From Martinezella rhizogenes (GTDB lineage: Bacteria > Pseudomonadota > Alphaproteobacteria > Rhizobiales > Rhizobiaceae): a DNA stretch of 64,000 nucleotides. The stretch is taken from the NCBI RefSeq assembly GCF_007002745.1, contig NZ_SGNY01000012.1:62001-126000 (forward strand), written 5' to 3'. Under the pieces are notes generated by a model, which saw only the letters and a program-made list of their open reading frames with translations, had not been told where the DNA came from and did not search any database. Below are positions 20,900 to 30,205 of this stretch, piece by piece (the stretch's first letter is position 1; the number at the start of each line of letters is the position of its first letter). The position numbers were made by a program, and so were the translations under genes.

Positions 20900-23327
20900 C
20901 GTGAACTCCTCTCGTTTCAAGCCAGCGGATTGGCCACTCGCGGCCATGTCCGGATTTCAGTGCGCGGATGCGCTTGAGGTCGTCCTTGCCCGACGCGCCG
21001 ACAAAGCTCAGCGCAACCGGCCCCAGCGACATGTCGAAGAGCCGCCGGCCTTCCGGCGTGGCGACGTAGTATTCGCGTTTGGGGACTGCGTTCGAGACGA
21101 TCTCAATCTGGCGCTCGTTGAAACCGATACGCTCGTAAAATTCACGTGTTCCTGGCTCTCTGGCGGCGCCATTCGGAAGGCAAATCTTGGTTGGGCAAGA
21201 CTCCTTCAGCACATCGATAATCCCGGACCGTTCGGCATCCGAGATCGATTGGGTCGCAAGGACAACGGCGCAGTTCGCCTTGCGCAAGACCTTGAGCCAT
21301 TCCCTGATCTTGCTGCGGAAAACTGGGTGGCCAAGCATCAGCCACGCCTCATCGAGCACGATCAGGCTCGGCGATCCATCCAGACGCTTCTCAATCCGCC
21401 GGAACAAGTAGGTCAGCACCGGCACGAGATTGCGCTCGCCCATGTTCATCAGCTGCTCGATTTCGAAGGTCTGGAAGGCCCCGAGTGTCAGGCCGTCCTC
21501 CTCCGCATCGAGGAGCTGGCCCATCGGCCCGTCAACGGTGTAGTGATGCAGCGCATCCTTGATCTCGCGCAGCTGCACGCCGCTGACGAAATCCGAGAGT
21601 GAGCGACCGGATGCGCTCGCCATCAGTCCGACCTGCCGAGAAATGGCGTTACGATGATCGGGGGTGATTGTGACGCCCTGCAGACCGACCAGCATCTCGA
21701 TCCACTCGGTCGCCCAGGCCCGGTTGGCATCACTTTCGAGATCAGAAAGCGGGCAGAAGGCCAAGGCCCTCCCCTCTTCCGCATTGTCGCCGCCGATCTC
21801 ATAGTGATCACCACCGGCAGCGAGCGTCAGGGGAAGAAGTGAACTGCCTTTGTCAAAGGCGAAGATCTGCGCATTTTCGTACCGGCGAAACTGTGCGGCG
21901 ATCAGAGCAAGCAGCGTCGACTTACCAGAACCTGTCGGACCGAAGATCAACGTGTGGCCGACATCATCGACATGCAGGTTCAGACGGAACGCTGTCGAGC
22001 CGGTCGCAACCTGCATCAAGGGAGGGGAATTCGGTGGGTAAAAGGGGCATGGCGCGATCGGGTTTCCGGCCCAGACCGAATTCAGCGGAATCAAGTCGGC
22101 GAGATTGCTGGTGTTGATCAGTGGCTCACGGATGTTGCAGTACCAGTTGCCCGGCAGGCTGCCGAGATAGGCATCGGTGGCGTTCAGCGTTTCGATCCGC
22201 GCCCCAAACCCTTCCGCCTGGATCAGCCGCCGGATCGCTTCGGCCTTCTCCTGCAGGGCTTCGCGATCGTTGTCGAATAGCACGACGACCGGTGTGTAAT
22301 ATCCATAGGCAACCAGCTGCGATGAGGCCTGCGCGATGGCGTCCTCGGTCTCGGCGACCATGGTCATCGCGTCTTGGTCGACGGATCGACTTTGTGTCTG
22401 AAATATCTGGTCGAAGAACGGCCGGACCTTCTGCTGCCATTTCCTGCGTGTGCGTTCGAGCTTCTGTCGGGCCTCCTCGGCATCAAGGAAGATGAAACGT
22501 GATGACCACCGATAGGTGAGCGGCATCAGGTCAAGACTATTCAGAATGCCCGGCCAGCTTTCAGCCGGCAGACCGTCGATCGCGACGACGCCGAGAAAGC
22601 GATTTTCGACCTTCGGCGTCAGTCCGTGTTCAAGCTCCGCCGTGGCGATCCAGTCGAGATACATCGGAACATCGGGAAGCCTGATTGGATGGTTCTCGCC
22701 GGTAATGCAGAAGCGGGCGAACTGAAGCAGTTCGTCATATCGGGCAATTCGCTCCCCTCCCCTTCCGACCGTTTCTCGGGTTTCCATTCGCCGGATCGAA
22801 AGTGTGTTGGCAAAATACTGCTCAAGCTCTCGCACCGCGTTCTTGAACACGAAGAGCACCGTGTCCGCGTAGGATTTCTTCCGGCTCTCCTCGTCCGAAT
22901 AGATGTACTTGCTGAGAGCTGTTTTCTTGGACTCGAGCGGCCGGTAAGTCAGGATCAGCGCATGCTTGCTCTCGAAATGCCCCTGCTCGCGCGCGAAATG
23001 CGCCCGGCGCTCCCCGTCGATTGCGCGGGTTACCGGATCGGGGAAATGGCAACGGTCTTCTGTGGGATAGTCGACCGTCGGAATGCGAATGGCGTCGACC
23101 TGGATCATCCAGCCGCTTCCAAGCCGCGACAGAACGGCGTTGATCTGCCTCGACAGGTCGTTGCGTTCGAGGTCAGTCGCACTTTCGGAATCTGGTCCCG
23201 CGAAATACCAGCCGGCCATCAGGCTTCCGTCCTTCAAGAGGAGGACACCATTGTCGACCAGGCCGGCATAGGGAACGAGATCAGCAAAGGAAGGGCCGGT
23301 CGCCCGGAAGCGTTTGAGAGCTACCAT
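20871..23327 (-). CDS. trbE: TrbE, VirB4-type transport ATPase
   Basis: The 818-residue protein is the largest ATPase of the Trb apparatus and powers pilus and channel assembly. The N-terminal CagE/TrbE domain begins 'MVALKRFRATGPSFADLVPY'. Walker A is GPTGSGKS at about 463-470, and Walker B is in 'PSLIVLDEAWLMLGHPVF' near 655-672. The C-terminal 'VVLATQSISDAERSGIID' is a conserved sensor region. It lies 10 bases after trbD. Confidence 0.95.
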   Translation of the reverse strand: MVALKRFRATGPSFADLVPYAGLVDNGVLLLKDGSLMAGWYFAGPDSESATDLERNDLSRQINAVLSRLGSGWMIQVDAIRIPTVDYPTEDRCHFPDPVTRAIDGERRAHFAREQGHFESKHALILTYRPLESKKTALSKYIYSDEESRKKSYADTVLFVFKNAVRELEQYFANTLSIRRMETRETVGRGGERIARYDELLQFARFCITGENHPIRLPDVPMYLDWIATAELEHGLTPKVENRFLGVVAIDGLPAESWPGILNSLDLMPLTYRWSSRFIFLDAEEARQKLERTRRKWQQKVRPFFDQIFQTQSRSVDQDAMTMVAETEDAIAQASSQLVAYGYYTPVVVLFDNDREALQEKAEAIRRLIQAEGFGARIETLNATDAYLGSLPGNWYCNIREPLINTSNLADLIPLNSVWAGNPIAPCPFYPPNSPPLMQVATGSTAFRLNLHVDDVGHTLIFGPTGSGKSTLLALIAAQFRRYENAQIFAFDKGSSLLPLTLAAGGDHYEIGGDNAEEGRALAFCPLSDLESDANRAWATEWIEMLVGLQGVTITPDHRNAISRQVGLMASASGRSLSDFVSGVQLREIKDALHHYTVDGPMGQLLDAEEDGLTLGAFQTFEIEQLMNMGERNLVPVLTYLFRRIEKRLDGSPSLIVLDEAWLMLGHPVFRSKIREWLKVLRKANCAVVLATQSISDAERSGIIDVLKESCPTKICLPNGAAREPGTREFYERIGFNERQIEIVSNAVPKREYYVATPEGRRLFDMSLGPVALSFVGASGKDDLKRIRALKSGHGREWPIRWLETRGVHDAASLLKFE

Positions 23328-23337
23328 GGCCGCCTCC

Positions 23338-23637
23338 TCAATACCGGCGCCAAGGCGATGTCGTCGCCTTGTAGGTGGGCTTGTAGGAAATGTGCCTGAT
23401 ATAGACTTGCCGCATGAACGGGTCGGACTTCGCCATCATTCTGAGGAGCCCGACGATCACGACCCAGACGGCGATTCCGAAGAGCGCCGAATAAACCGTC
23501 AGCACCACGAAGATCAGGATGACGGCGGCGAGACCGGTCAGCAACACAAGCTCCCTGTCGGCGCCCATCAGCAGGTTTGGACGCGACAGTGCACGGTGGA
23601 TGCGGTTGCGCTGCAGGCCGGATGGGGAATTAGCCAT
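23338..23637 (-). CDS. trbD: TrbD, VirB3-like inner-membrane protein
   Basis: The 99-residue protein starts at ATG 23637 ([20 protein letters not shown]) and has two closely spaced hydrophobic segments ([20 protein letters not shown] and [13 protein letters not shown]) typical of VirB3-like proteins. It overlaps trbC by 8 bases. It probably helps TrbE dock at the membrane. Confidence 0.9.
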   Translation of the reverse strand: MANSPSGLQRNRIHRALSRPNLLMGADRELVLLTGLAAVILIFVVLTVYSALFGIAVWVVIVGLLRMMAKSDPFMRQVYIRHISYKPTYKATTSPWRRY

Positions 23638-24013
23638 GAGTTCCCTCCCCGCCTCCGGCCGATCCAATCGTGGTGAGCTGTTCGCTCGTCAGTCCTATCG
23701 AGGCGCCGGTTGCGCCAAACAGGCCGACGATGTTGGTGGCGCCGAGGAGGATGCCGGCGACGAGAACGACGTATACAAGTCGCCGCGCGAAATCATTCAG
23801 TTCGCCGCCGAAGATGAGCATGCCGCCGGCGATGGCGACTGCTGCAAGCGCGATCGCACCCGCGACCGGGCCGGTGATCGACTCCTGGATCTGCTGCAGC
23901 GGCCCTTCCCACGGGAGACTGCCGCCGGAGCTGGCAAGGGTCGGCGCGACCGAGGCGAGAACGATGGGCGCCGCCAAGAGCGCGACGGCGATGAATGATT
24001 TCCTATGCGACAT
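23630..24013 (-). CDS. trbC: TrbC, conjugative pilin precursor
   Basis: From ATG 24013 the precursor has 127 residues. A signal peptide ([20 protein letters not shown] then LASSGG) is followed by two hydrophobic segments separated by '[11 protein letters not shown]', the VirB2/TrbC pilin plan. TraF is the likely maturation protease. It overlaps trbB by 11 bases. Confidence 0.92.
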   Translation of the reverse strand: MSHRKSFIAVALLAAPIVLASVAPTLASSGGSLPWEGPLQQIQESITGPVAGAIALAAVAIAGGMLIFGGELNDFARRLVYVVLVAGILLGATNIVGLFGATGASIGLTSEQLTTIGSAGGGEGTHG

Positions 24014-24980
24014 GGCGCGCTTCCTGTTCTTCTGTGAGCTGATCGGATTCGACCTCGTATTGACCGTTGACGAACCGCTCGACCTGGATGACGTCGCGAA
24101 CGCGCCGTCCGCGCGGCGTCCGCTCAATGGAGATCACGAGATCGACGGCTTCCCCGATCACCTCTTGCATCGGCTGCTGGCTTGCCTCGGCCGTCAGCTG
24201 TTCAAGACGGCGCAGCGCCGACATGGCGGTGTTCGAGTGGATGGTCGCCACGCCGCCCGGATGACCGGTGTTCCAAGCCTTGAGCAGGGTCAGGGCAGCG
24301 CCGTCGCGGACCTCGCCCACAACTATCCGATCAGGACGCAGGCGCATCGTGCTCTTTAGAAGCCGTGCCATGTCGATCGTATCGCTGGTATGGAGCAGAA
24401 CTGCGTTCTCGGCAGTGCATTGAATTTCGGCGGTGTCTTCCAGAATGACGAGCCGATCTTCTGGCGCGCTTTTCACGATCTCGTCGATCACAGCATTCGC
24501 AAGCGTCGTCTTGCCCGAGCCCGTTCCCCCGGAAATGATGATGTTGAGCCTCGCGGAAATCGCGCTGCGGATCGTCGCGGCCTGGTATTCGGTCATCACT
24601 CCGGTCCGGACGTAATCTTCGAGCGGGATGAGGCGCGATGCCCTGCGCCGGATCGTGAAAGCAGGCCTGGCGACCACGGGAGGCAACAGTCCCTCGAAGC
24701 GGTGACCGCCGATCGGCAGCTCTCCGGAGATGATCGGCTGTTCGGTATCGACCTCCGACTGCAGTGCATGCGCGACAGTACCGATCACCATTTCGGCCGC
24801 GGCCGGGGACATTTCGCCGGCGGGCGCAACGCCATGTCCGAGGCGTTCGATAAACAGCTTTCCATCCGGATTGAGCATGATCTCGACGACTGTTGCATCG
24901 TCCAGCGCCACGCAGAGCTGGTCACCGAGTGCTTCCTGAAGTTTACGCACAAGCCGAGGGTGAGAGCGAAGCTGGTTCAC
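24003..24980 (-). CDS. trbB: TrbB, VirB11-type secretion ATPase
   Basis: The 325-residue cytoplasmic hexameric ATPase has Walker [10 protein letters not shown] at about 150-158, the Asp box '[12 protein letters not shown]' and the His-box region '[20 protein letters not shown]'. It switches the channel between pilus assembly and DNA transfer. It is the first trb gene, 9 bases after traI. Confidence 0.95.
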   Translation of the reverse strand: MNQLRSHPRLVRKLQEALGDQLCVALDDATVVEIMLNPDGKLFIERLGHGVAPAGEMSPAAAEMVIGTVAHALQSEVDTEQPIISGELPIGGHRFEGLLPPVVARPAFTIRRRASRLIPLEDYVRTGVMTEYQAATIRSAISARLNIIISGGTGSGKTTLANAVIDEIVKSAPEDRLVILEDTAEIQCTAENAVLLHTSDTIDMARLLKSTMRLRPDRIVVGEVRDGAALTLLKAWNTGHPGGVATIHSNTAMSALRRLEQLTAEASQQPMQEVIGEAVDLVISIERTPRGRRVRDVIQVERFVNGQYEVESDQLTEEQEARHVA

Positions 24981-24989
24981 GGATTTCTC

Positions 24990-25613
24990 CTACGCTGCCT
25001 TGCTGAGGGAGGTGAATTCAGAGCGATAGTTGGCGGGACGGAGCTTTTGAAATGTACTGGCGTCGGCGAGTAGGATTCCCGCGACCGCCATCGTCACCCC
25101 GAACTTCCTGGGCTCGCCCAAGCGCTGAAGGGGCCACCCGACGCGCGCGAGGATCCGCTCGAAACGCAGGTCAGTGACGGTGACGATTTCGGTGAAACCG
25201 TTCGACATGCACCATTCGATGATGCCGGCGAACATGGTCAGCGTCGCCTCATGGACGGATCCGTCTCCCCTGCCCTCGCCGAGCGCCGTATCGACGCAAA
25301 AACGGGAGCTCTCGATCATCGCGGAATGGGCGTTCAACCGGCCATTCGGAAGGAGTGAGTGAAAGACGTCGGCCACCATTGTGGGGCCAGGCGCCGGAAG
25401 CAGCCGCGCGCATCCTGCTACCTGGCGACTGTCGGAAATTGCGAGGATGTAAGTCGGTATCAGAGTGTCGAAAGCATCCAATTCCACGCCGTCGATAACT
25501 TCGACATCCCAGCCTAGCCGGTCGGCGAAGACCCGCGCGCGTAGCTCGTGATGGCGGTGGATAAGCTCAGCTTCCTGAATATTTTTCGGTGTTGAGATCG
25601 CGAGAACCTGCAT
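24990..25613 (-). CDS. traI: TraI, acyl-homoserine-lactone synthase
   Basis: The 207-residue LuxI-family enzyme makes the quorum-sensing signal for TraR from S-adenosylmethionine and acyl-ACP. Conserved residues are visible: 'LRARVFADRLGWDV' (R, F, W), 'ELDAFD' (paired Asp), 'GCARLLPAPGPTM' and 'IESSRFCVD' (E and R). It heads the trb operon, so signal output rises with transfer functions. Two lux-box-like sites lie 61-76 and 161-176 bases upstream of its ATG. Confidence 0.94.
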   Translation of the reverse strand: MQVLAISTPKNIQEAELIHRHHELRARVFADRLGWDVEVIDGVELDAFDTLIPTYILAISDSRQVAGCARLLPAPGPTMVADVFHSLLPNGRLNAHSAMIESSRFCVDTALGEGRGDGSVHEATLTMFAGIIEWCMSNGFTEIVTVTDLRFERILARVGWPLQRLGEPRKFGVTMAVAGILLADASTFQKLRPANYRSEFTSLSKAA

Positions 25614-25673
25614 GAATTTCTCCGTCGTCGTTGTTCGGCGGAGAACTCAGCACGGTTTGGACACGGTGAGTAG

Positions 25674-25689
25674 TTGTAGGATTCTACAA
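25674..25689 (-). promoter_or_regulatory. lux-box-like element upstream of traI
   Basis: TTGTAGGATTCTACAA has 6-bp inverted arms and its core TGTAGGATTCTACA fits the lux-box pattern TGYAnGATnnTRCA in full. It is about 60 bases upstream of the traI ATG, a suitable activation position for TraR or another LuxR-type regulator. Confidence 0.7.
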
Positions 25690-25773
25690 GGTAAGATCCA
25701 GCTGAGTCGCGGTGGTGAGTCTGCTTTAGCTGGACGACAATGCGGATTCCGTGTCGTCTCCTTTGGGTTACGA

Positions 25774-25789
25774 TTGTAGGATTCACAGT
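25774..25789. promoter_or_regulatory. Second lux-box-like element between traI and repA
   Basis: CGATTGTAGGATTCACAGTA (25771-25790) is identical to the inverted copy in the traC-traA region. It lies about 140 bases upstream of repA and 160 upstream of traI, so it could serve either promoter. In octopine Ti plasmids TraR boxes here raise repABC expression; the same role here is inferred. Confidence 0.5.
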
Positions 25790-25929
25790 AAGACAAATCA
25801 TGAACATAGCTGACGGTCTGGTATGCTAACAGGTTGTATTAGATAATAAATCCGGATTTTGTGTGTTAGGTGGATCTGCGGTCGTTAACCTTCTGTTAAC
25901 GCTATTTCCCTTGCGGCATTGCCAGAATC

Positions 25930-27204
25930 ATGCGTTATCTTGAGACGGCAATAACGCGTCTGACGCTAATAAACCGTCTGAAACCTGAGGCCCAAGTGAA
26001 CGTGATCGACCGGCACATTAATCGAGCATCAACTTCCGCACACATCACCCAGCGCGCGGAAGCGTTGTCTGCGAGACTCAGGGCGGTTGGTGAGCGCGCG
26101 TTTCCCCCTACCGCACAAAAGTCGCTTCGATCTTTCACTTCCGGCGAGGTCGCCGAAATTGTCGGCGTGTCAGACGGCTATCTTCGCCAGCTTTCGCTCG
26201 ATGGACTCGGCCCTTCGCCAGATTTGGGAAGCGCCGGTCGCCGCTCTTACACTTTGGAGCAAATCAATCAACTCCGTGAGTATCTTGCCGGAGCTCGACC
26301 TAAGGAAGCAAGTAGATTTTGGCCACGTCGGCGCAGTGGCGAAAAACTTCAGGTGATCACGGTCGCAAATTTCAAAGGCGGCTCCGCGAAGACAACAACT
26401 GCTGTTTATCTCGCACAAGGACTTGCGTTGCAGGGCTACCGTGTCTTGGCGGTTGATCTTGATCCTCAGGCTTCCCTCTCCGCAATGTTCGGTTATCAGC
26501 CAGAGTTCGACGTTGCCGAAAACACGACCCTTTATGGTGCGATCCGCTACGACGACCAGAGGGTGACGATGAAGGACGTTATCCGGCGCACCTACTTTAC
26601 CGGGATAAGCATTGTCCCGGGTAATCTCGAACTGATGGAGTTTGAACATCAGACCCCTCGATTCATGCTGCAGAATCGAGGGCGTCCGGAGGATCTATTT
26701 TTCAGACGTGTCGCAGGCGCAATCAATCAGGTCGAACAGGACTTCGACGTCGTTGTCGTCGATTGCCCCCCACAACTGGGCTTTTTGACCATGGGCGCCC
26801 TTAACGCAGCGAGTGGCATGATTGTGACTGTCCATCCCCAAATGGTCGATGTCGCATCCATGAGCCAGTTCCTCTTGATGACGTCCGATCTCGTGTCGGT
26901 AATTGAAGAAGCCGGCGGACGGCTCGACTACGACTTTCTACGGTTTCTTATTACGAGGCATGATCCGCGCGACGTCCCCGAGCAGGAAATCGTGGCGCTG
27001 CTTCGTGACGTCTTCGGAATCGACGTCATGGCGGCATCCGCATGGAAGTCGACGGCAATCGCCAATGCCGGTCTTACCAAGCAGTCGCTCTATGAACTCT
27101 CGCGCGGCGCGGTAGGACGGACGACGTATGATCGAGCAATGGAATCCATCAATGCCGTGAATCTGGAAATTATCGACCAGATAAACAAGGTCTGGGGTCG
27201 ATGA
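25930..27204 (+). CDS. repA: RepA, ParA-type plasmid partition ATPase
   Basis: The 424-residue protein (ATG 25930) has an N-terminal DNA-binding domain with 'FTSGEVAEIVGVSDGYLRQL'. The deviant Walker A KGGSAKTT is at about 149-156, with 'LAVDLDPQASLSAMFG' and 'VVVDCPPQLGFLTMGALNAA' as the ParA A'- and B-motifs. RepA drives segregation and represses repABC. The start may be lower: GTG 25996 gives a length nearer the family norm. It opens the repABC operon. Confidence 0.95.
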   Translation: MRYLETAITRLTLINRLKPEAQVNVIDRHINRASTSAHITQRAEALSARLRAVGERAFPPTAQKSLRSFTSGEVAEIVGVSDGYLRQLSLDGLGPSPDLGSAGRRSYTLEQINQLREYLAGARPKEASRFWPRRRSGEKLQVITVANFKGGSAKTTTAVYLAQGLALQGYRVLAVDLDPQASLSAMFGYQPEFDVAENTTLYGAIRYDDQRVTMKDVIRRTYFTGISIVPGNLELMEFEHQTPRFMLQNRGRPEDLFFRRVAGAINQVEQDFDVVVVDCPPQLGFLTMGALNAASGMIVTVHPQMVDVASMSQFLLMTSDLVSVIEEAGGRLDYDFLRFLITRHDPRDVPEQEIVALLRDVFGIDVMAASAWKSTAIANAGLTKQSLYELSRGAVGRTTYDRAMESINAVNLEIIDQINKVWGR

Positions 27205-27241
27205 TGGCGGCTCAATCGCTGATAAATCAAAACCTTAGTGT

Positions 27242-27257
27242 GTTGTCAGCTGACTAC
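27242..27257. other. parS-like centromere site in the repA-repB gap
   Basis: GTTGTCAGCTGACTAC is a near-perfect 16-base palindrome around TCAGCTGA. It matches the repABC parS pattern GTTNNCNGCNGNNAAC except in the last arm. A second copy lies just after repC. RepB should bind here. Confidence 0.75.
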
Positions 27258-27297
27258 ACGGTCTTACTAGAACTGTTGTTTGGATAGGGTCGGAACG

Positions 27298-28305
27298 ATG
27301 AGCAAACGTACACAATCCATTCGCTCAATGTTTGCCGGGGGCAACGATCAGACCGCTTCTAATGACGCACAGCAGCCTGTGCAGCGAGTTGCCTCGGGTG
27401 CGGTCCGGTCGTTGAAAGACACGTTCTCAGAGGTGGAAAGACATTACGAAGAGCTCAAGCAGCAAGTTGCTGACGGAGCTGTTCCAGTCGAAATAGACCC
27501 AGAATTGGTCGACCCCTCGCCCTTCGCGGACCGGTTTGAGGACCAAGACATGGCTGTCTTGGAGGTCCTTAAGACTTCGATCAAAGATCATGGACAAGAA
27601 ATTCCGATCCTTGTTCGACCGCATCCAGCTGAGATCGGACGATATCAGGTTGCCTACGGCCACCGCAGACTACGTGCGACTGCCGAACTCGGCTTGAAAG
27701 TCAAAGCCTATGTCCGCGAACTGGATGACGATCGTCTTGTCGTCGCGCAGGGCATTGAGAATTCCGCTCGTGAAGACCTGACTTTCATCGAACGGGCGGC
27801 GTTTGCACTCAAACTGGACGAGGGTGGTTTTCAACGGTCGCTAATACAAATGGCTTTGTCTGTTGACCGACACGAAGCTCAAAAGCTGGTAACAGTTGCT
27901 CGGGCAGTTCCGCAGTGGTTGATTGATTCCATTGGCCGTGCGCCGAAGATCGGTCGACCGAGGTGGCAGGAGCTCGCAGAACTTTTGAAAGTCCCGGGCG
28001 CAGAGAAGAAGGCCCGCAAAGCCACCCAGGACAAATCCTTCTCACATAGGGATTCTGACAATCGTTTCCTGGTCGTCCTAAGAGCGTCCAAGATAGATGA
28101 TGTGACGGCGCCGTCTGTAGCCCCCACCCGCTTGGTCGCAAAATCTGCTGACGGGCTTCAAATCGCGACGCTCGCCATCGGCGGCAAGCAGTGCAAAATC
28201 GAAATGAACCGAGATAGAGACGAGACTTTTGCAAAGTTTGTTATGGAGCAGCTTCCTGCGCTCTACGCGAACTTCAGAAAGGAAAATCCGTCATCTGAAG
28301 GATAA
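27298..28305 (+). CDS. repB: RepB, ParB-type centromere-binding protein
   Basis: The 335-residue protein starts at ATG 27298 (MSKRTQSIRSMFAGG). The ParB nuclease/CTPase-like domain includes 'QEIPILVRPHP' and 'RYQVAYGHRRLRATAELGLK' with the GHRR box. A helix-turn-helix region follows ('RSLIQMALSVDRHEAQKLVT'), then the RepB C-terminal domain. It binds parS and works with RepA. A TTG 18 bases upstream in frame is a less likely start. Confidence 0.94.
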   Translation: MSKRTQSIRSMFAGGNDQTASNDAQQPVQRVASGAVRSLKDTFSEVERHYEELKQQVADGAVPVEIDPELVDPSPFADRFEDQDMAVLEVLKTSIKDHGQEIPILVRPHPAEIGRYQVAYGHRRLRATAELGLKVKAYVRELDDDRLVVAQGIENSAREDLTFIERAAFALKLDEGGFQRSLIQMALSVDRHEAQKLVTVARAVPQWLIDSIGRAPKIGRPRWQELAELLKVPGAEKKARKATQDKSFSHRDSDNRFLVVLRASKIDDVTAPSVAPTRLVAKSADGLQIATLAIGGKQCKIEMNRDRDETFAKFVMEQLPALYANFRKENPSSEG

Positions 28306-28321
28306 ATAAGGATAGGAACAG

Positions 28322-28377
28322 CAAAAGAAAGGCCCCCAAACGTCGCCGTCGTGGAAGCCTCTCTCAATGGTCTAAGC
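28322..28377 (-). ncRNA. Counter-transcribed RNA (ctRNA/incA) controlling repC
   Basis: The repB-repC intergenic segment carries, on the minus strand, a hairpin with an 8-bp stem including G-U pairs (28330-28360) followed by TTTCTTTT, a good intrinsic terminator. From the predicted promoter the transcript would be about 56 nt, the size known for repABC ctRNAs of R. etli p42d. Such RNAs pair with the repC leader and lower RepC synthesis, setting copy number and incompatibility. The 5' end is predicted, not mapped. Confidence 0.78.
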
Positions 28378-28383
28378 AGCCTG

Positions 28384-28412
28384 AGAATCGCATTTCCATG
28401 AATCGCAGTCAA
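28384..28412 (-). promoter_or_regulatory. Predicted ctRNA promoter
   Basis: On the minus strand TTGACT (28407-28412) and GATTCT (28384-28389) are separated by exactly 17 bases, with TG two bases before the -10 hexamer. The predicted start is near 28377, just ahead of the ctRNA hairpin. Confidence 0.6.
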
Positions 28413-28471
28413 GAGTCTTTGGCACCGTTTTTGGTGAGCAGATTTCTTTTGCCTATTGAAGGGTGAAAGAC

Positions 28472-29683
28472 ATGCAGAGTGGAAATGTGACGACGCCGTT
28501 TGGGCGGCGGCCGATGACGCTTGCCTTAGTGGCGGCACAGTTCAAATCCGCCGACATCAGGCAGGGTAAATCGGCCGACAAGTGGAAGATCTATCGCGAT
28601 GCTTGTGACGCGCGATCATTGTTGGGTTTGCGCGATCGGGCACTTGCAGTGCTCAACGCGCTTCTATCATTCTACCCTGAGGCTGAACTCAAGGAGGAAG
28701 CGAATCTTATCGTGTTTCCGTCCAATGCCCAACTCGCGGCACGGGCAAACGGTATCGCCGGCACGACGCTACGCGAGAACTTGGCCCTCTTGGTCGATGC
28801 AGGTCTCATCCAACGGAATGATAGCCCGAACGGGAAACGCTATGCGCGCAAGAGCTCAGATGGGTCCATCGAGACAGCCTTTGGCTTCAGTCTTGCGCCG
28901 CTTCTGGCCCGATCAGAAGAACTTGCGGTTATGGCCCAGCAGGTCGCAGAGGGTAATCGCAAGCTCAAAATCGTCAAAGAGCGCATCACAATTGCCCGAC
29001 GGGATGTCCGGAAATTGATCTCTGCGGCAATGGAAGATCACGTTCCCGGGGATTGGGCCAAGGTCGAGGAGCTTTATGTTGAAGCCATGGCACGGCTGCG
29101 GCGGGCAAAAGGGGCGGACGAATTAATCGGAATTCTCGACGAAGTCGAGATGCTGAAGGAAGAAGTAGTCAATCTATTGGAACGGCACGTCAATCTTGGA
29201 AAATCCGACGCCAATGATGACGGATTCCGTCAGCACATACAGAATTCAAATACCGAATCCAGCAATGAACTTGAACCTTGCTCTGAAAACGAGCAGGGCG
29301 CGAAGCAGAGTAAAAACGTTGAACTAAGAGCCGAATCGATAAAATCATTCCCGCTTGGTATGGTCCTTCGGGCATGCCCGGAGATTTCCATGTATGGTCC
29401 GGGCGGAGCAATCGGCAGCTGGCGGGACCTTATGATGGCCGCCGTGGTCGTGCGATCAATGCTGGGGGTAAGCCCGTCGGCCTACCAGGACGCCTGCGAA
29501 GTAATAGGGGCTGAAAACGCGGCCGCAATGATGGCTGCAATCCTGGAGCGGGCGGGGCACATCACATCGGCCGGTGGATATCTTCGCGATTTGACGTCGA
29601 GGGCGAAACGCGGCGAGTTTTCTCTCGGACCAATGTTGATGGCGTTGCTGCGGGCCAATGGCGGCGAACAAAGGCGGGCTTAA
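28472..29683 (+). CDS. repC: RepC, replication initiator
   Basis: The 403-residue initiator begins MQSGNVTTPFGRRPMTLALV at ATG 28472; GTG 28463 is an in-frame alternative. The N-terminal winged-helix DNA-binding domain runs to about 170 ('AARANGIAGTTLRENLALLV'). A linker (about 255-290) leads to the C-terminal domain ending 'RAKRGEFSLGPMLMALLRAN'. In repABC plasmids oriV lies inside repC. A decayed copy of this C-terminus occurs 550 bases downstream. Confidence 0.95.
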   Translation: MQSGNVTTPFGRRPMTLALVAAQFKSADIRQGKSADKWKIYRDACDARSLLGLRDRALAVLNALLSFYPEAELKEEANLIVFPSNAQLAARANGIAGTTLRENLALLVDAGLIQRNDSPNGKRYARKSSDGSIETAFGFSLAPLLARSEELAVMAQQVAEGNRKLKIVKERITIARRDVRKLISAAMEDHVPGDWAKVEELYVEAMARLRRAKGADELIGILDEVEMLKEEVVNLLERHVNLGKSDANDDGFRQHIQNSNTESSNELEPCSENEQGAKQSKNVELRAESIKSFPLGMVLRACPEISMYGPGGAIGSWRDLMMAAVVVRSMLGVSPSAYQDACEVIGAENAAAMMAAILERAGHITSAGGYLRDLTSRAKRGEFSLGPMLMALLRANGGEQRRA

Positions 29684-29745
29684 TCGCGGTTCCAAATTAT
29701 ATCCCTTGAAAAACATTAGTGCCCTTTGAACCGCCGCTTTGTTTT

Positions 29746-29761
29746 GTTGTCAGCTGACCAC
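29746..29761. other. parS-like centromere site downstream of repC
   Basis: GTTGTCAGCTGACCAC shares 15 of 16 bases with the copy between repA and repB. A parS directly after repC is usual in repABC plasmids such as p42d. Confidence 0.75.
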
Positions 29762-30205
29762 AAGCTAAATTGTTGTTTTTGCTACTTGGTTGCAATAATA
29801 GCATTCTAAGGTGCGATTTTACTTCGCAGATCCATTCAGAATGGCGGCCCGTTCAGGTGCGTGAGCGAATGCGAGACCTTATATCCATGCGGACGCTCCG
29901 CGACCACATATTTGGATGCGTTGCACAGTGGGGAGTCATATGTTGGCGAAGCTTGGATGCGATCGCCGAAAGCAGCCTTCTGCATGCAGCCATCCCAGCC
30001 AGTACCTTATGGCGTTTTTCCCGGAGACCGGTGTTGCCAGGCGGTGGGCCTTTTGCTTGCGCAGCTTTGATGCCTGGTTTCGTTCGCACGGAGATCGGTA
30101 CGCGCTCAACTTGTGCTGTGGCGGCTAGTACCTAGAGAGAAAGACGCTCCGCTGCGTCGATATCCCGATCGGACCTCGCAGCGAATGAAATAGAACCTCT
30201 TCAAG
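29762..30205. other. Intergenic stretch without a supportable gene
   Basis: Short open frames exist on both strands but none has a ribosome site or recognisable family sequence. The stretch lies between the live repC and a repC remnant, so it may be decayed plasmid DNA. Confidence 0.4.

Noticed and set aside
29770-30135. Open frames downstream of repC
   Set aside because: Several overlapping short frames with no family signature; the region looks decayed.
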